NCBI GenBank assembly: GCA_030704615.1
Contig: CM060731.1
Span: 30,068,001-30,132,000 of the forward strand
From: Takakia lepidozioides
Taxonomy: Eukaryota > Streptophyta > Takakiopsida > Takakiales > Takakiaceae
Direction: 5' to 3'
Length of the DNA stretch: 64,000 nucleotides
Made by a program: the position numbers and the translations under genes. Every line of letters begins with the position of its first letter. The stretch's first letter is position 1. Under the pieces are notes generated by a model. That model was not told the origin of the DNA and searched no databases. It worked only from the letters and a program-made list of their open reading frames with translations. This document shows, piece after piece, positions 21,286-32,016 of the stretch.

Positions 21286-24173
21286 TGCTTCTCTTTCCGT
21301 TGTGCTATAGTTCCTTCAGCACTGTTCATCAACCGGCTAGCATAGTACACAGGTGAATCTATATTCCCTGTAACATTCTGGGCTAACACCGCTCCCAACG
21401 CTTCTCCTGATGCATCGCAGTGAACATGGAATACTACATGCCAGTGAGGGTTAATCAGCACAGGTGTAGTTGTTACTGACAGTGTAAGTTCCTCAAATGC
21501 CTGTTGACATTCAGCTGTCCAGGCAAACACTGCATCTTTCTTCAGTAGTTTGCTCAATGGTGCTGCTATTTGTGCATACCTTTTGACAAATCTCCTGTAA
21601 TAACTGGTTTGCCCAAGGAATCTCCGTAGACTTTTAACATTCACTGGTGGTGGAGAGGCTTTAATGGACTCTGTCTTTCTGGGATCCACAAGGAGTCCCT
21701 TCTTACACACAATGTGTCCCAGAAGCACCCCTGAGTTCACACAGAAAGTACACTTCTCTGGATTCAGGCCCAGACCTCTCATCCTGCATCTGGCCAAACA
21801 TAACTCCAATTTATGCAAGTGCTCACTCTTAGAGCTGTACACACTGAAATCATCCAAGAATACCTGCATGAAATCATCCAGATACTCATGAAAAGATTCA
21901 CTTATCACTCTCTGAAAGGTCGCTGGTGCATTACAAAGTCCAAAGGGCATGACTTTGTATGCATAAGCCCCCCAGTCTGTGATGAAAGCTGTTTTCCCTT
22001 GGTCTTCTTCTGCCACTTGCACTTGATTATAACCACTGAAGCCATCCATGAATGAGTACATCTCATGGCCTGCCACAGTGTCTAATACTGCTTCTGTGAA
22101 TGGCAAAGGGAAAGGATCTTTCTTCGTACAAGCATTCAGCTTCTTATAGTTCACACATACTCTTAGTTTGCCATTCTTCTTGGGAACTATAACAATGGGT
22201 GACAACCAAGTTGTATACTCTATTGGGTATATAAACTTAGCCTCAGCCAACTTCTTTATCTCTTCTCCAACCTTCTGTGCGTAGTTGGGATTCATTCTGT
22301 ACCTCGCCTGCTTGATTGGTACTGACCCTGGTTCCAGTTCAATCTTATGCTGACAGACTTCAGGTGGTATCCCTTTTAGATCCTCATAGCTCCAAGCAAA
22401 TACATCTCTGTATTTGATGAACAAGCTTTTAGCTTCTTCGAAGAATTCCGGCTCCAAATCAGCTCCTACTTTCACCATCCTCGGTTCCTCTTTAGTTCCC
22501 ACATTTACTTCTCTCACCTGCTCATCAGCTGTGATTGTCCAACCAGTCACCACTTCATCCTGTAAGCTCACAGTGGCTGGTTCTTCTAGGATTTCTATTT
22601 CTCCTTCTCTTTCTTCATAGAAATGTGATGGGTAAATGCTGGTTTCCTCTTCAGTTGGTGTTGCTGTCACTACACCACAGCAGATACCTCTCAAACAACT
22701 TAGGCTTTCCAGCCGCATCTCTGCAACCTGCTCCCACTCTGGGTGTGCAGCAAATAGGGTAGCTTCCTGCTCCTCATCCAGTCCTCCTCTCCAGTCATAC
22801 TCTCTGACTCCTCGAGGTCTTCTTGTAGCAGGTAATCTACTAGATTTCTTTGTGGTAATTTGTATCTCGTGTATCCCATTATGCACGGTTAGTAACTGAG
22901 AATTCCAGTCATGGAATACCCTGGCCTGTTTCAGCCACGGACGTCCCAATAATAAGGAGTAAGCCTCCATGACTTCATCCATTTTTAATACAGTTACTGT
23001 GATCATAAAGATCATTTTCTGTATCTGTATCTTAACTCCTCTTATTAATCCCAATGGCTGTACACTTCTTTGATCTGCCATTGTTACTGTAAATGGGGCT
23101 GGTTTCATGTTACTTAGACCAAGCTTCTTCCTTAATTGGTCTGTCATGATATTTACTCCAGAACCACCATCTATCAGTACATCAGTTAGTTCTGTGCTTC
23201 CAATTCTCAATTGGATTACTGGCATAGAATCATCAAAGTCCATGACTGTTTCTCGCCCTTCCGGCTTCACATTATAACTGGTCACCTTGCTGTTCAGGTC
23301 TGTGTTTCCTGTCTCCTGGGCAATTCGATTGATTGCTTGATACAGCCTGTGCCTACAATAAGGTGCCACAGCTAATAGCTGTCCAATGGTAATTTCTGCT
23401 TTGGTCTGACATATTACTTCAGCCAAAGTCTCTTCATTACTTTGCATGTCTGCATCTTCTTTTTTCCTTTCTTCCTCACTCCCTTCTTTTTCTCCATCCG
23501 AATCAGAGGAATCTGCCACAGGAATATCAGTACTCTTTTGCATTTCCCTTATAGTATCTGCCACTTCCTTGTGCAGTTCCTTCTCATCTTTCCAAGTCTC
23601 TTCATCTTCAGGCATATCATTGCCACTTCCAGTCTCATCTTCTTCCTCTTCTACTGGAGGTATTAGTTTGGCTTTACTTCTTGTTACTATCATTGTACTT
23701 ACTTCTGGTACAACACATGGCCTAACCATGTGAGCTGCCACCACTGGGCCCTCATTCACAGGAGCTCTCATCTCATTCTGGTGTCTTATCCAGAATGAAC
23801 AGGCTGCCTTGCGATGTCCTGGCTGATTACAATAGTAACATAGCTCTTCACCATTGGGTCCTCGCCCTTGGTCTGTTCTTGGATTATTTCTATAATCCTG
23901 ATTCCCGGGCTGGTAATTCCCCCTTGGATTACCCTGATAGTTGCCTCTGGAATTTCCTTGGTAATTCCCTCTTGAATTACCTCTCCCTTCCATGCCATTG
24001 TTATAACCACCAGACCTACCATAGTGGTCCTGATCATTGTTTCTTCTTGGCTGGGGCTGCACCTGATGCACCCTTACTTGCCTAGGTTCTCTTGCAGCTG
24101 TCCTTCTGTTGTAGTAACAATTCTCAGTAGAATGGTTATCCATTTTACAGATAGTACAGTGTTTCTCCTTCAT
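21276..24173 (-). pseudogene. Zinc knuckles, protease, RT, RNase H of gypsy copy 1
   Basis: A 965-residue frame. It starts in the nucleocapsid with two CX2CX4HX4C knuckles (CTICKMDNHSTENC, CYYCNQPGHRKAAC). Next come an acidic linker, an aspartic protease site (VLIDGGSGVNIMTD) and RT with PFGLCNAPATFQ and the catalytic VFLDDF near 21850 (FLDD in place of the common YVDD/YIDD). RNase H begins at FHVHCDASGEALGAVL. The frame is lost near 21315, where copy 2 has one more base in the matching TTCCTTTCAGC, so RNase H continues in another frame. Products would mature Gag-Pol and copy the element RNA in cytoplasmic particles. Confidence 0.9.
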
Positions 24174-25734
24174 GTGGCATTCTGTGGTGGTATGGCCTTC
24201 ATTCTGGCACTTTGCACACCATACACCCTTCCTCCAATGTGTTGCAGCTCTGTGGCATACTTCTTCAAGATTTCTTCCAATTTTTTTTCATAGTTATCCC
24301 TCTTCAACTTCTCCTTTCTCTTACTCTTTCTTTTTAGTTCTTGCTCTTCTTCTTCATCTGACTCATCCTCAGAGTCCTCATCTTCTCTTTTCTCTCTCCT
24401 GAGCATTCCCAATTGCTCAATTCTGTTCGCAGTTTCAAATGCCTCCTCCACTGTATTATGGGGTAACATATCCACTTTCTTTTGCAACTCTGGTCTTAGT
24501 CCACTCACAAACCAAGTCTTCTGTAAACCGGGCGCTGGTACTGCAGCCAGCTTTTTCATCATCAATTCCATCTTCTCCATATACTCTTCAACAGTTTCAT
24601 GCTTCTCCTCTTCAGCTGTTGTAAACTTCCATACACTTCATCCTCAGTTTTACTTGTCCTGAACCTATTTCGAAATGTTGTATTCAAGCCATTCCAGGTT
24701 AGGAAATGATTATCAGGGAATCTTGCATACCATTCACTTGCTTTCTTGATAAGTGAACAAGGAAACAGTCTCATCTTGGCATCATCGCCATTCTCATTGT
24801 TCACTATACACATGTGCTCAAATTGGCTAATGTGTACATCGGGATCCCCTTTTCCTGAATATATTGGAAAGGGTGGTTTTGCCCGTGTTGGTTGTAACGC
24901 CATCTGTGGCCCTACCTTCTGCCCACTGACAGGTGCTGGCACCCTTGCTGGTGCTGGTCCTTTTGGACCTGTTGTTTTTGTGGTGGATCTTCCACCAAGT
25001 GGTGGCCCTTGAGCACTCCTTGCTTCTGGCCCCACGATATTCACAGTATTCCCAGCTTCAGTTGCACTACTTCCCACACTCCCTGTCCCCCCAGAGCCAG
25101 ATCCAGGCAGCCCGCCTGATCCCCCTGAGCCGACACCTTCGTTGGCCTGTGATCCAAGTGCTCCACTTGATCCAGGTCCAACGGGTTGGGATGTCCTGGT
25201 TGTAGTCTCAACCTCAGCTGTTGGGTCTACTTCTTCATATTCTTCCTCTTCTAATTTCTTCTCTCTGTTTTCATCCTCCAAGTTCTGCCCTTGGGTTTCT
25301 TCTTCACTCATGTAACTCAACTGTAATGGTGTTGGAGAGTCTGAACTCTCCGTTGGCTCTGCCACATCCTCTTCTCCTTCTTCACCTTCTGCTTCAGAAA
25401 CTGGAGTTCCTGCTTTTGGTGTTCCATGCCAACTCTTATCAAAGATTTCTGTCAAGTCTTTTATCCAAGGATGTACCTCAGATCTTTCACCTCGTGATTG
25501 ATCTTCTTCCTGTACCAATTCCCTTAATCTTTCTTGCAAAGAAACAGAAGGAGTGGCATCCAACTCTAGTTCTTCCGGTATAGGTGATGCACTCTTTGAT
25601 CTTAATGGTGTGAGAGGTCCAGATGATTCCCCTATGTCTATTCCTCTCTCCCAAAGATATGGATAATTAGCTTTCAGATAGCTTTCTCTTTTTGCTGAAT
25701 ATCTCTGTCGTCTAGCTTCTCTTTCATCACTCAT
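24170..25734 (-). pseudogene. gag of gypsy copy 1
   Basis: Starts MSDEREARRQRYSAKRESY. A long acidic, Gly/Ser-rich N-terminal half is followed by a retrotransposon Gag core (HISQFEHMCIVNNENGDD, ASEWYARFPDNHFLTWNGL) and a Lys/Glu-rich linker leading to the zinc knuckles. An indel near 24610 shifts the frame; copy 2 reads through the corresponding site (LKQKKHETVEEYMEKM). Gag forms the particle that packages the RNA. The N-terminal region before the Gag core is unusually long (about 270 residues). Confidence 0.85.
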
Positions 25735-25755
25735 GTCCCATGTCTTTCATTTCTT

Positions 25756-26451
25756 TTAATGTGGCAATAACCAAAACTCTCTTCTGTAATATCTCTCGTA
25801 TATGCCTGGGTTTCTTTCAAGCTTCAATGCACCCTTGGCTATACTTGAAGTCTCCGTTACCATATAACCATATGGCAAACAAGTCTGAAAAGCTGTTCTT
25901 GGTGTGAGTTTGATCCACAAAATATCCTTTGGAATCCAATTCTTTACCAGTACAAGCTCTTCATGCATATGAGTATAAACATTCACCTTTCTTTCTTCCC
26001 AGCCTTCAAACTCTACTCGTTTAATGGATAGCAATGCTATCACATAAACCAATGTTGGTAACCAACGTGCTCTTCCTCTACAGGCTACCTGATAAATCTT
26101 TATCACTCCTTTCTCCAGACCCCATTCTGGATCAGCATCATGCACTCGTTTAAGAATATTTTCTTTACAACCGTCTGGCAATTCCAAGAACCTTTGAAAG
26201 AATTGTTTGGACAATCTTTCTTCCTTCGTTCCACAGGGAATTTGATTCACTTCAAATTCTTTAATGGTCCAACCACCATGATCCCACCAGATGCCTGTCA
26301 CATCTGGTTGTTCATGTCCCAGGTCCCCAGTATGGTCGCCAAATGTCGCGCGGCTTTTACTCACCCATCCCTTCGCTATTCGAGGCGGAAACTCCAAGAT
26401 TGAAGAGTTGGAAATCTCTAAGTACTCAGCCCGCGCAGAACAATCAGTCAT
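25756..26451 (-). CDS. Leader ORF (231 aa) starting inside the 5' LTR
   Basis: The ATG lies inside the 5' LTR (MTDCSARAEYLEISNSS). The frame crosses the LTR end and the primer-binding site (codons for RATFGDHTGDLG) and stops 22 bases before gag. Copy 2 keeps the same 231-residue frame at 53357-52662 with only scattered substitutions. The protein is rich in Trp, Glu and Lys, with no signal peptide, zinc motif or family I recognise. It may be an accessory protein, or an N-terminal part of Gag joined by recoding. Conservation is visible; function is unknown. Confidence 0.65.
   Translation of the reverse strand: MTDCSARAEYLEISNSSILEFPPRIAKGWVSKSRATFGDHTGDLGHEQPDVTGIWWDHGGWTIKEFEVNQIPCGTKEERLSKQFFQRFLELPDGCKENILKRVHDADPEWGLEKGVIKIYQVACRGRARWLPTLVYVIALLSIKRVEFEGWEERKVNVYTHMHEELVLVKNWIPKDILWIKLTPRTAFQTCLPYGYMVTETSSIAKGALKLERNPGIYERYYRREFWLLPH
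26326..26343 (-). promoter_or_regulatory. Primer-binding site of gypsy copy 1
   Basis: Directly after the 5' LTR end (GCGCGACA) the element strand reads TTTGGCGACCATACTGGGGA. The TGGCG...GGGGA pattern resembles plant Tat/Athila primer sites. The matching tRNA is not determined. Confidence 0.7.
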
Positions 26452-27360
26452 GACCTACAGCTAGTGTATCATGGGGGTGTTTCCTATTTGTTTCCCTTTT
26501 GGTATTCATGTTAGCTATCTTACCATTGATAATTAAGTATCAGTTTGCTTTATCAATCTATTGGATTCCATCAACTCATCCATTCATTCCACAGCTTCAC
26601 TCAGATCTCTCTACACAGTGTGATTGTATCGTAAAAGTATCCGATTATGATTTATCAGGTATCAGGCCGAAGCCATTGTGTCTCTAATCTACTCTACAAT
26701 ATCATTACAGCCTTGCATATATCAAGCATCTACTCATCATCTCTCTATCTTCACTTCGGTTCTTCATCTCTGCCCGATCCCCTCTCCTCTATCACCAAGA
26801 AGTCCTCCTCCGAATCCTCCCTCAATTCCCCGTTTCTCCCTTTATCTTCCTCTCCGCGGTTCTAACCGTTTCCCTCACTAATCGTGTCTGTGAACTAACA
26901 TGTTCCCTTCGCAGGTGTTGTTCCCCACAGTCGTTCCCTGTCCTACTCTTCGTTCCCTATGATCGTGACAGCTGTGTCAAGCTGTGACTGGCTGTGTGAA
27001 ACTGTGACGGGCTGTGACTGGCTGTGCGACTGTGTTTGGCTGTGTCGGGCTGTGACTGGCTGTGTGGCTGTGTCGGCTGTGTCGGCTGTGTCGGCTGTGT
27101 CGGTTGTGACGGGCTGTGTTGGCTGTGTCGGCTGTGACGACTGTGACGGGCTGTGTTGGCTGTGTCGGCTGTGACGACTGTGACGGGCTGTGTTGGCTGT
27201 GTCGGCTGTGATGACTGTGACGACTGTGACGGGCTGTGTAACCCCCCTCTACAGTGCGCTGCTGTCACCCCTAAGGCTCCTGTTGGTCTTAGTCTGTGCA
27301 AAAATTAAGGGTACCCTACAAATCCCGTATAAGTGTCTAAGTCCCGATAGTCCTCTAACA
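26344..27360 (-). repeat. 5' LTR of gypsy copy 1
   Basis: 1017 bp, TG...CA ends, pairs with 14139-15181. It contains the GGCTGTG minisatellite (26959-27240) and the first ~36 codons of the leader ORF. Confidence 0.92.
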
Positions 27361-27575
27361 GCATGTTAATGCTGACGTGGCAGTTGACGGACAGTGCCAC
27401 GTCATCATTTACCGCCACATCAGCATGCTGATATGATGCTCACGCCACGTCAGCGTGTGTGCAGGCGCACGCCACGTCAGCTGGCGTGAGCGTACGCTCA
27501 CGCCACGTCACTCCTGCGTGAGCGTACGCTCGCGCGCTCACGTGCAACGCTCATGCCATTGCGTCGTTGCTCAAC
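27361..27575. repeat. GACGTGGC / GCCACGTC hairpin repeat
   Basis: Starts GCATGTTAATGCTGACGTGG and contains nested inverted repeats (TGACGTGGC with GCCACGTCA; TGCTGACGTGGC with GCCACATCAGCA; GTGAGCGTACGCTCAC). A close copy is at 57093-57262 and a reduced one at 9187-9310. It may be a small non-autonomous element. It abuts the gypsy LTR and the start of locus 2. Confidence 0.75.
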
Positions 27576-28102
27576 GGCATGTGTTGAAGCGAAAGAGAAG
27601 GTGATGTTTCAATTCACTGAAGTTCCTTCCTAGCAATAGCCACTCTTCTTCCTGCTCCTGACATTGGATCGGAAATGGCAGACACGGTGGCTGTCGATCT
27701 GGAATGCATCGGAGAGTATAAGGACAATGTGGTCTTTTCCACTCGAAGTTTCCGACCCTGCAGTGGATGTGTGGCTCAACCGCATGACTTGGTGGTTCCA
27801 GGTAATTCAAGGTACTTCCCCAGATTTGCATTTCTGAAATGAATTCCTTGAACTGCTACGTGACAATGCATGTGGGAATCGCAGGTAATGACGAATGCGA
27901 AGGAGCAAGTCGTTATGCATACAAATTCGTTTGGCTTGTACGTCAAATGGGATGGAACACAGACATTGGAAGACTATGTGACACATTTCAGATGTGCTTA
28001 CAAGGACAACCTCTTCGCCAGGGAGCTACAGACAGCAAGAAGGAGCGTGGAGTTTACACATCAGGATGGAGCGGGAAAAGCTGCAATGCGAATTGTTTAC
28101 AG

Positions 28103-28248
28103 GTGAAGCCCAGCTGTCCTTGTATGCAAAGCCTGGTAATGAGGTTTGTCTGGGAAATGCGGCACCGCATTCACATTTTATGTTTTCGGTTGCACTCTGC
28201 GAGTACGTTGGTCTCAACTTTTGCTCACGCATGCTGACTGCCCTGCAG
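28103..28248 (+). other. Intron of locus 2 with a palindrome
   Basis: 146-bp phase-2 intron from GTGAAG to CCCTGCAG. It contains GAAATGCGGCACCGCATTC, a member of the palindrome family. Locus 3 has an intron at the same position and phase. Confidence 0.7.
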
Positions 28249-29366
28249 GTATATGAAATACGTGCTTCTTCAGACAGGGGCCCTGGCTCAAGAGCCCCCG
28301 TTCTTCATGGCTTGGACCGTGGCGGGCCCAAGCTGTGTCTACACACCCGAGATGCAGAAACAATGGCATGCCGCGCATCTGGTTGGATGCCCGTGGTACC
28401 AGGACATGTCTGGCGGAATTGTTGACGAGTCTGAGAAAGATCTGCACGCGAAAGGAAGAGAAGAGAAAGGAAAGACGTGTCCCTGCTCGGCCAGAGTCGG
28501 CAAAGGAAGCTGCTGCTCTGGAACAATCCAGAAAGGCAGCTGAAATGGCACAGAAGACGGTGGATGCAGCTGTGCAGGCTCAGCAGAAGGGGTCGAAGAA
28601 GCAGACTCGGCAGCAAGGAGCAGCATTTGTGACGCCCAAGAAAACGAAGAAGCAGAAACAGATAGTGCAGGTAGAGGGTGAGGAAGAGGACTCCGATGGA
28701 GACTTTGCAACCAGCCCACCCCCCGAGACGGAGCCAAAATCCCCTGTGCCCACCGTTGTCACGAGAGGGACGAGAACTGGCTCGGCAAAGAAGGCACTCT
28801 TCAACCCCCCGGGGGGGCACCCTTTCGAGCCGGTGGAAATGAAGAGGCCGAAAGTGGATCCCGATACAGTAGTCCAGTGTGTCAATGAGAGTTTCTTGGC
28901 GGCTTTGGATGGACGGGCAGCCAAGTTGGCATACATGAAGACCATGGAGGGTCTGAAGGGCAGAGCACTGAAGAAGGCGGCTGCCGAAGAGCCTTCCGAC
29001 ACCCCCGGGTTTCTGAAGATGGTCTCGTTCCTTGAGAGGGTGTGTGCAGACAAGGATTGCAGGAGGGGCGGAAACGCCACCGATTGGTCTTGTGATATGA
29101 TCATCTTGGATATTCCAGACGGAGAGCCTGTGGAAGGACTGCAAGCTTTGCCATCTTGGAACAGGTACTCCGAGGACTTTTGGAAGAAAGGATTTGGGCT
29201 CGCCCGCATGGTGTTGGACGACAGAGGCTGTGTGGTTGTCCTGGCGAGCAGAGGCAAAAACACGCAGACAGGAATTGCGAAGTGGACCCGCAAGAGCGCC
29301 GTCCCAATTCGCAAGAAGAAGTGGACGTGCATCAACACATTGGGCCTTCGGTCGGAAGGGAAGAAG

Positions 29367-29462
29367 GTAATTACGACCTTTGCACTCGTCCTTTCATTTT
29401 CTTAGGAGTCTTGAAATGCGGTGCCGCATTCGATTTCTAATCGTCCCCCACTGTGTATGCAG
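29367..29462 (+). other. Intron of locus 2 with a palindrome
   Basis: 96-bp phase-0 intron, donor GTAATT and acceptor GTATGCAG, containing GAAATGCGGTGCCGCATTC near its middle. Confidence 0.7.
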
Positions 29463-30025
29463 ACAAAGCAGTTCGATGCATACTGCTTTGTGAAGGAGAA
29501 CTCCACCTTTGCTTTCCGGAAGGAGGGATTGTTGGTTGACCCGAACTGCGACCCCATTGATTACGACGTCCTGTTCAACAACGTTCCCACGGAACTTCTC
29601 CCTCATAGCCTCACTTCAACTGAACCCCTGCGGTTTTCACGCACTCGGAGCCCTGCCTTCATTCAGACAATTATGGAGACATGCACTGATGTGGAGGGCA
29701 CAGTGCTCGACCTCATCTGTGGGACAGGTATGCAGAATCTTGTTGTATGCTTTTCTGCAAACTCTCGTTATGCTTTCATTCGCAACATCTGAAGGGCCAT
29801 GTCATAATGTGTGGATGGCATTGTAACAGGTGCCTCAATGTGGGCTGGGCGGTTTTCCGACCGGCACCTCTTTGCCTAGGAGTTGGACACAGGCGTCTGG
29901 GGATCCCATTTGGAAGGGCTGCAACGGAATGTGAAGGCTCCCATCGAAGTCAAAGACTCCTCGGATTCGTCGGATTCGGAGGAAGAGACAGTGGACATTG
30001 ATGCCGAGGAGAACCCGGAATACGA

Positions 30026-30131
30026 GTGAGTGCAAACATTGTAAGTTTGCAAAGCCTTCTGTGTGATTTTTTGTCAAACGCATATCCGGACTGTGGTTCT
30101 CAGTGGTCTCGTTGGTGATTGTTATATGCAG
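30026..30131 (+). other. Last intron of locus 2
   Basis: 106-bp phase-2 intron, donor GTGAGT and acceptor ATATGCAG. The same intron with small differences is present in the partial copy at 55420-55728. Confidence 0.75.
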
Positions 30132-30729
30132 GATTGGAGGATCCGGGTCGAAACATGTAAGGCCTACACTTCCTGCCAGGAAGAATGTCCAGTTCTTTGC
30201 GAGGGCCGACTTCATGACGAGCCCGGTGAAGGACTACTCCCTTCCTAGTTATGCAGCTAAACTCGCAAATACAACGATTAAACGATGTGAGAATCCCAGT
30301 AAAGTAGAGCAGATTTTGGAGAGGGCTAGGGAGGACAGAAGGATAAGGAAAGGGTTGGCAACAGCTGAGGCAGGTAGACGGGTGCGAAAGTTCATATGTG
30401 ATTCAGCGGATGAGAGCGATGCAGACAGGGAGGACGACGAGCCAACGGAGGTGAGATGGTCGGTTCCGCAAGGTGAAGATGGGATTTTCGAAAGCCTGGC
30501 CAACGAGCAGTCCACTGGAGATGAGAAAGGCAATGACGGGGTAGAGGCGGAGCATGACAGTCAAGGACAGGACGACAGTAGTGATGATTTTCAAGATTAA
30601 TACAATTTTAATGAACTCTCTGTACATTTAAATTCAATTCCAGAGTATATAAAGGGAATTCTCCCCGTCCTTCATGTCCCCTCTCCCATGTGCTTCTAAA
30701 CGACAACATCGTCCAAACCTGGTCCCTCC

Positions 30730-31740
30730 CAAAATCTGAAATGTGGCACCGCATTTCAATGTCTGAACGGAAATGTGGCAACTGCAAAAACCTCCTTTGG
30801 AAATGCGGCACCGCATTTCCAAAACCGGTGCAGGAAAAAATTTCTGTTTCATGGTTTGGACATCAGAAACTGTTCGGACAAACGGAAATGCGGTGCCGTA
30901 TTTCCGTTTCCGACACGGCAGTTTAGCCGATTGCCAGCTCCTTCCATGGATGTAAATCGAAATGCGGAGGTCGAACATGGAAATGCGGTGCCGCATTTAC
31001 CTTTTGGAGATGGACATTTTTCCAACTGCAGACCCATCGACGTTCTTGGGCTCCCCATTCCATGATGCTAGACGGGAATGCGGCACCGCATTCCATTGTC
31101 CAATAAGAAATTTCGGGACATCGTTGTTTGCCCAATTCCAGACCCTTTCATGGAAACGCGGCACCGCATTCCATCGTCCTATAAAAACTTACATTGTCCT
31201 GTAAAAACTTTCAATTGCCCGACATGGGAAATGCGGCGCCGCATTTCCAAAACAGCCATCGTTGTTTGTCCACACCCGTGTGGGCATTCCATCTTGATGG
31301 ACGGAAATGCGGCACCACATTCCATTGTCCAATACGATATTTTGATGACGAACATGTAAATGCGGTGCCGCATTTGCAGAACTTCCATCATTGTTTGTCC
31401 AATTCCAGACCCTTCGACGGAAATGCGGCACCGCATTCCATTGTGCTCTCCGGAAATGCTGTGCCGCATTTCATTGTCCGGTACGAAATTTCGATGACGG
31501 ACATGGAAATGCGGTGCCGCATTTCAAGTATGGACATGGACAAGCATTAGCGACTAGACATGCTTGGATAGTTCAAGGTTGAATATGGAAATGCGGCGCC
31601 GCATTTCAAATTCGAAGTATGGTAATGCCATGTCAGGAAATGAAATGTTGTACAACATTTCCGTTATGACGACAACGGAGGAAAGGGAGCTGCCAGAAAT
31701 TGCTGCATGGAGAAAAATGAATTGCGCTGCCGAATTTCCG
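30730..31740. repeat. Palindrome array downstream of locus 2
   Basis: About 15 copies of the AAATGCGGYRCCGCATTT family, e.g. around 30746, 30808, 30894, 30986, 31085, 31163, 31237, 31310, 31366, 31430, 31463, 31514, 31595, 31652 and 31725. Spacing is looser than in the 5.1-6.7 kb array (about 35-100 bp). Several are imperfect but arm changes are often matched on the other side, e.g. GAAATGTTGTACAACATTTC near 31652. The region between the end of locus 2 and 30730 carries TATATAAAGG at 30645-30655, also kept in the copy near 54.99 kb. Confidence 0.88.
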
Positions 31741-32016
31741 AGCTTCGGCATGTACATGTTTCCTACAACTCATACATGGATTTTCTTCACCTCAGGACTC
31801 TGATATTGCTGACTCTGGTATAGTCATATGGACAGACACATTGTACAAATGAGACCTCAAATTGTAAACAGTGGGCCAATTAACGGCAGTTCTTGAACAC
31901 GATGAAACACAAGCACACAGAAGTGAGGTACGATGGGTTGTTTTATTGATCGAACACGGTGTCTCACATTTAGCAACTCCAGACAAATCTAAGCCCTTCC
32001 TCCTTCTACATGGGCG
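31741..32016. other. Non-coding stretch
   Basis: No gene seen. Part of it (about 31795-31890) recurs at 56455-56545, so the duplicated block extends beyond the palindromes. Confidence 0.5.

Larger units (their letters stand above)
14139..27360 (-). mobile_element. Ty3/gypsy LTR retrotransposon, copy 1 (13.2 kb)
   Basis: The element reads on the minus strand: 5' LTR 26344-27360, candidate primer site, leader ORF, gag, three zinc knuckles, protease, RT, RNase H, integrase, Tyr/His/Ser-rich repeats, a ~1300-residue extension, polypurine tract, 3' LTR 14139-15181. RT before integrase identifies Ty3/gypsy. The primer-site sequence resembles the TGGCGCC...GGGGA type of Tat/Athila elements, and a large extra region after integrase is also a Tat-lineage trait, so I place it near that group by inference. 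LTRs are about 1.02-1.04 kb with TG...CA ends. Several single-base frameshifts make this copy defective. Confidence 0.92.
27640..30600 (+). pseudogene. Locus 2: six-exon methyltransferase-like gene
   Basis: Inferred exons: 27640-27801 (start uncertain), 27885-28102, 28249-29366, 29463-29727, 29830-30025, 30132-30600, with consistent phases. Exon 3 carries a basic Ala/Lys/Gln-rich linker, then a segment like methyltransferase motif IV (DMIILDIPDG, lacking a clear DPPY) and a strand-rich region (GCVVVLASRG). Exons 4-5 give SPAFIQTIMETC, motif I VLDLICGTGASMWAG and motif II ELDTGVWG. The order IV then I is that of beta-class amino-methyltransferases. The C-terminus is acidic (DSSDSSDSEEE; DDFQD). 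A frame change near 28447 and a TAG at 29877-29879 suggest inactivation. Partial copies lie at 53.6-55.7 kb and a diverged paralogue on the minus strand at 9.8-13.2 kb. Activity is doubtful; the fold call is moderate. Confidence 0.6.

Noticed and set aside
30640-30660. TATATAAAGG as a core promoter for a downstream gene
   Set aside because: No gene follows on the plus strand for more than 2 kb; conservation in the 54.99 kb copy could reflect duplication alone.
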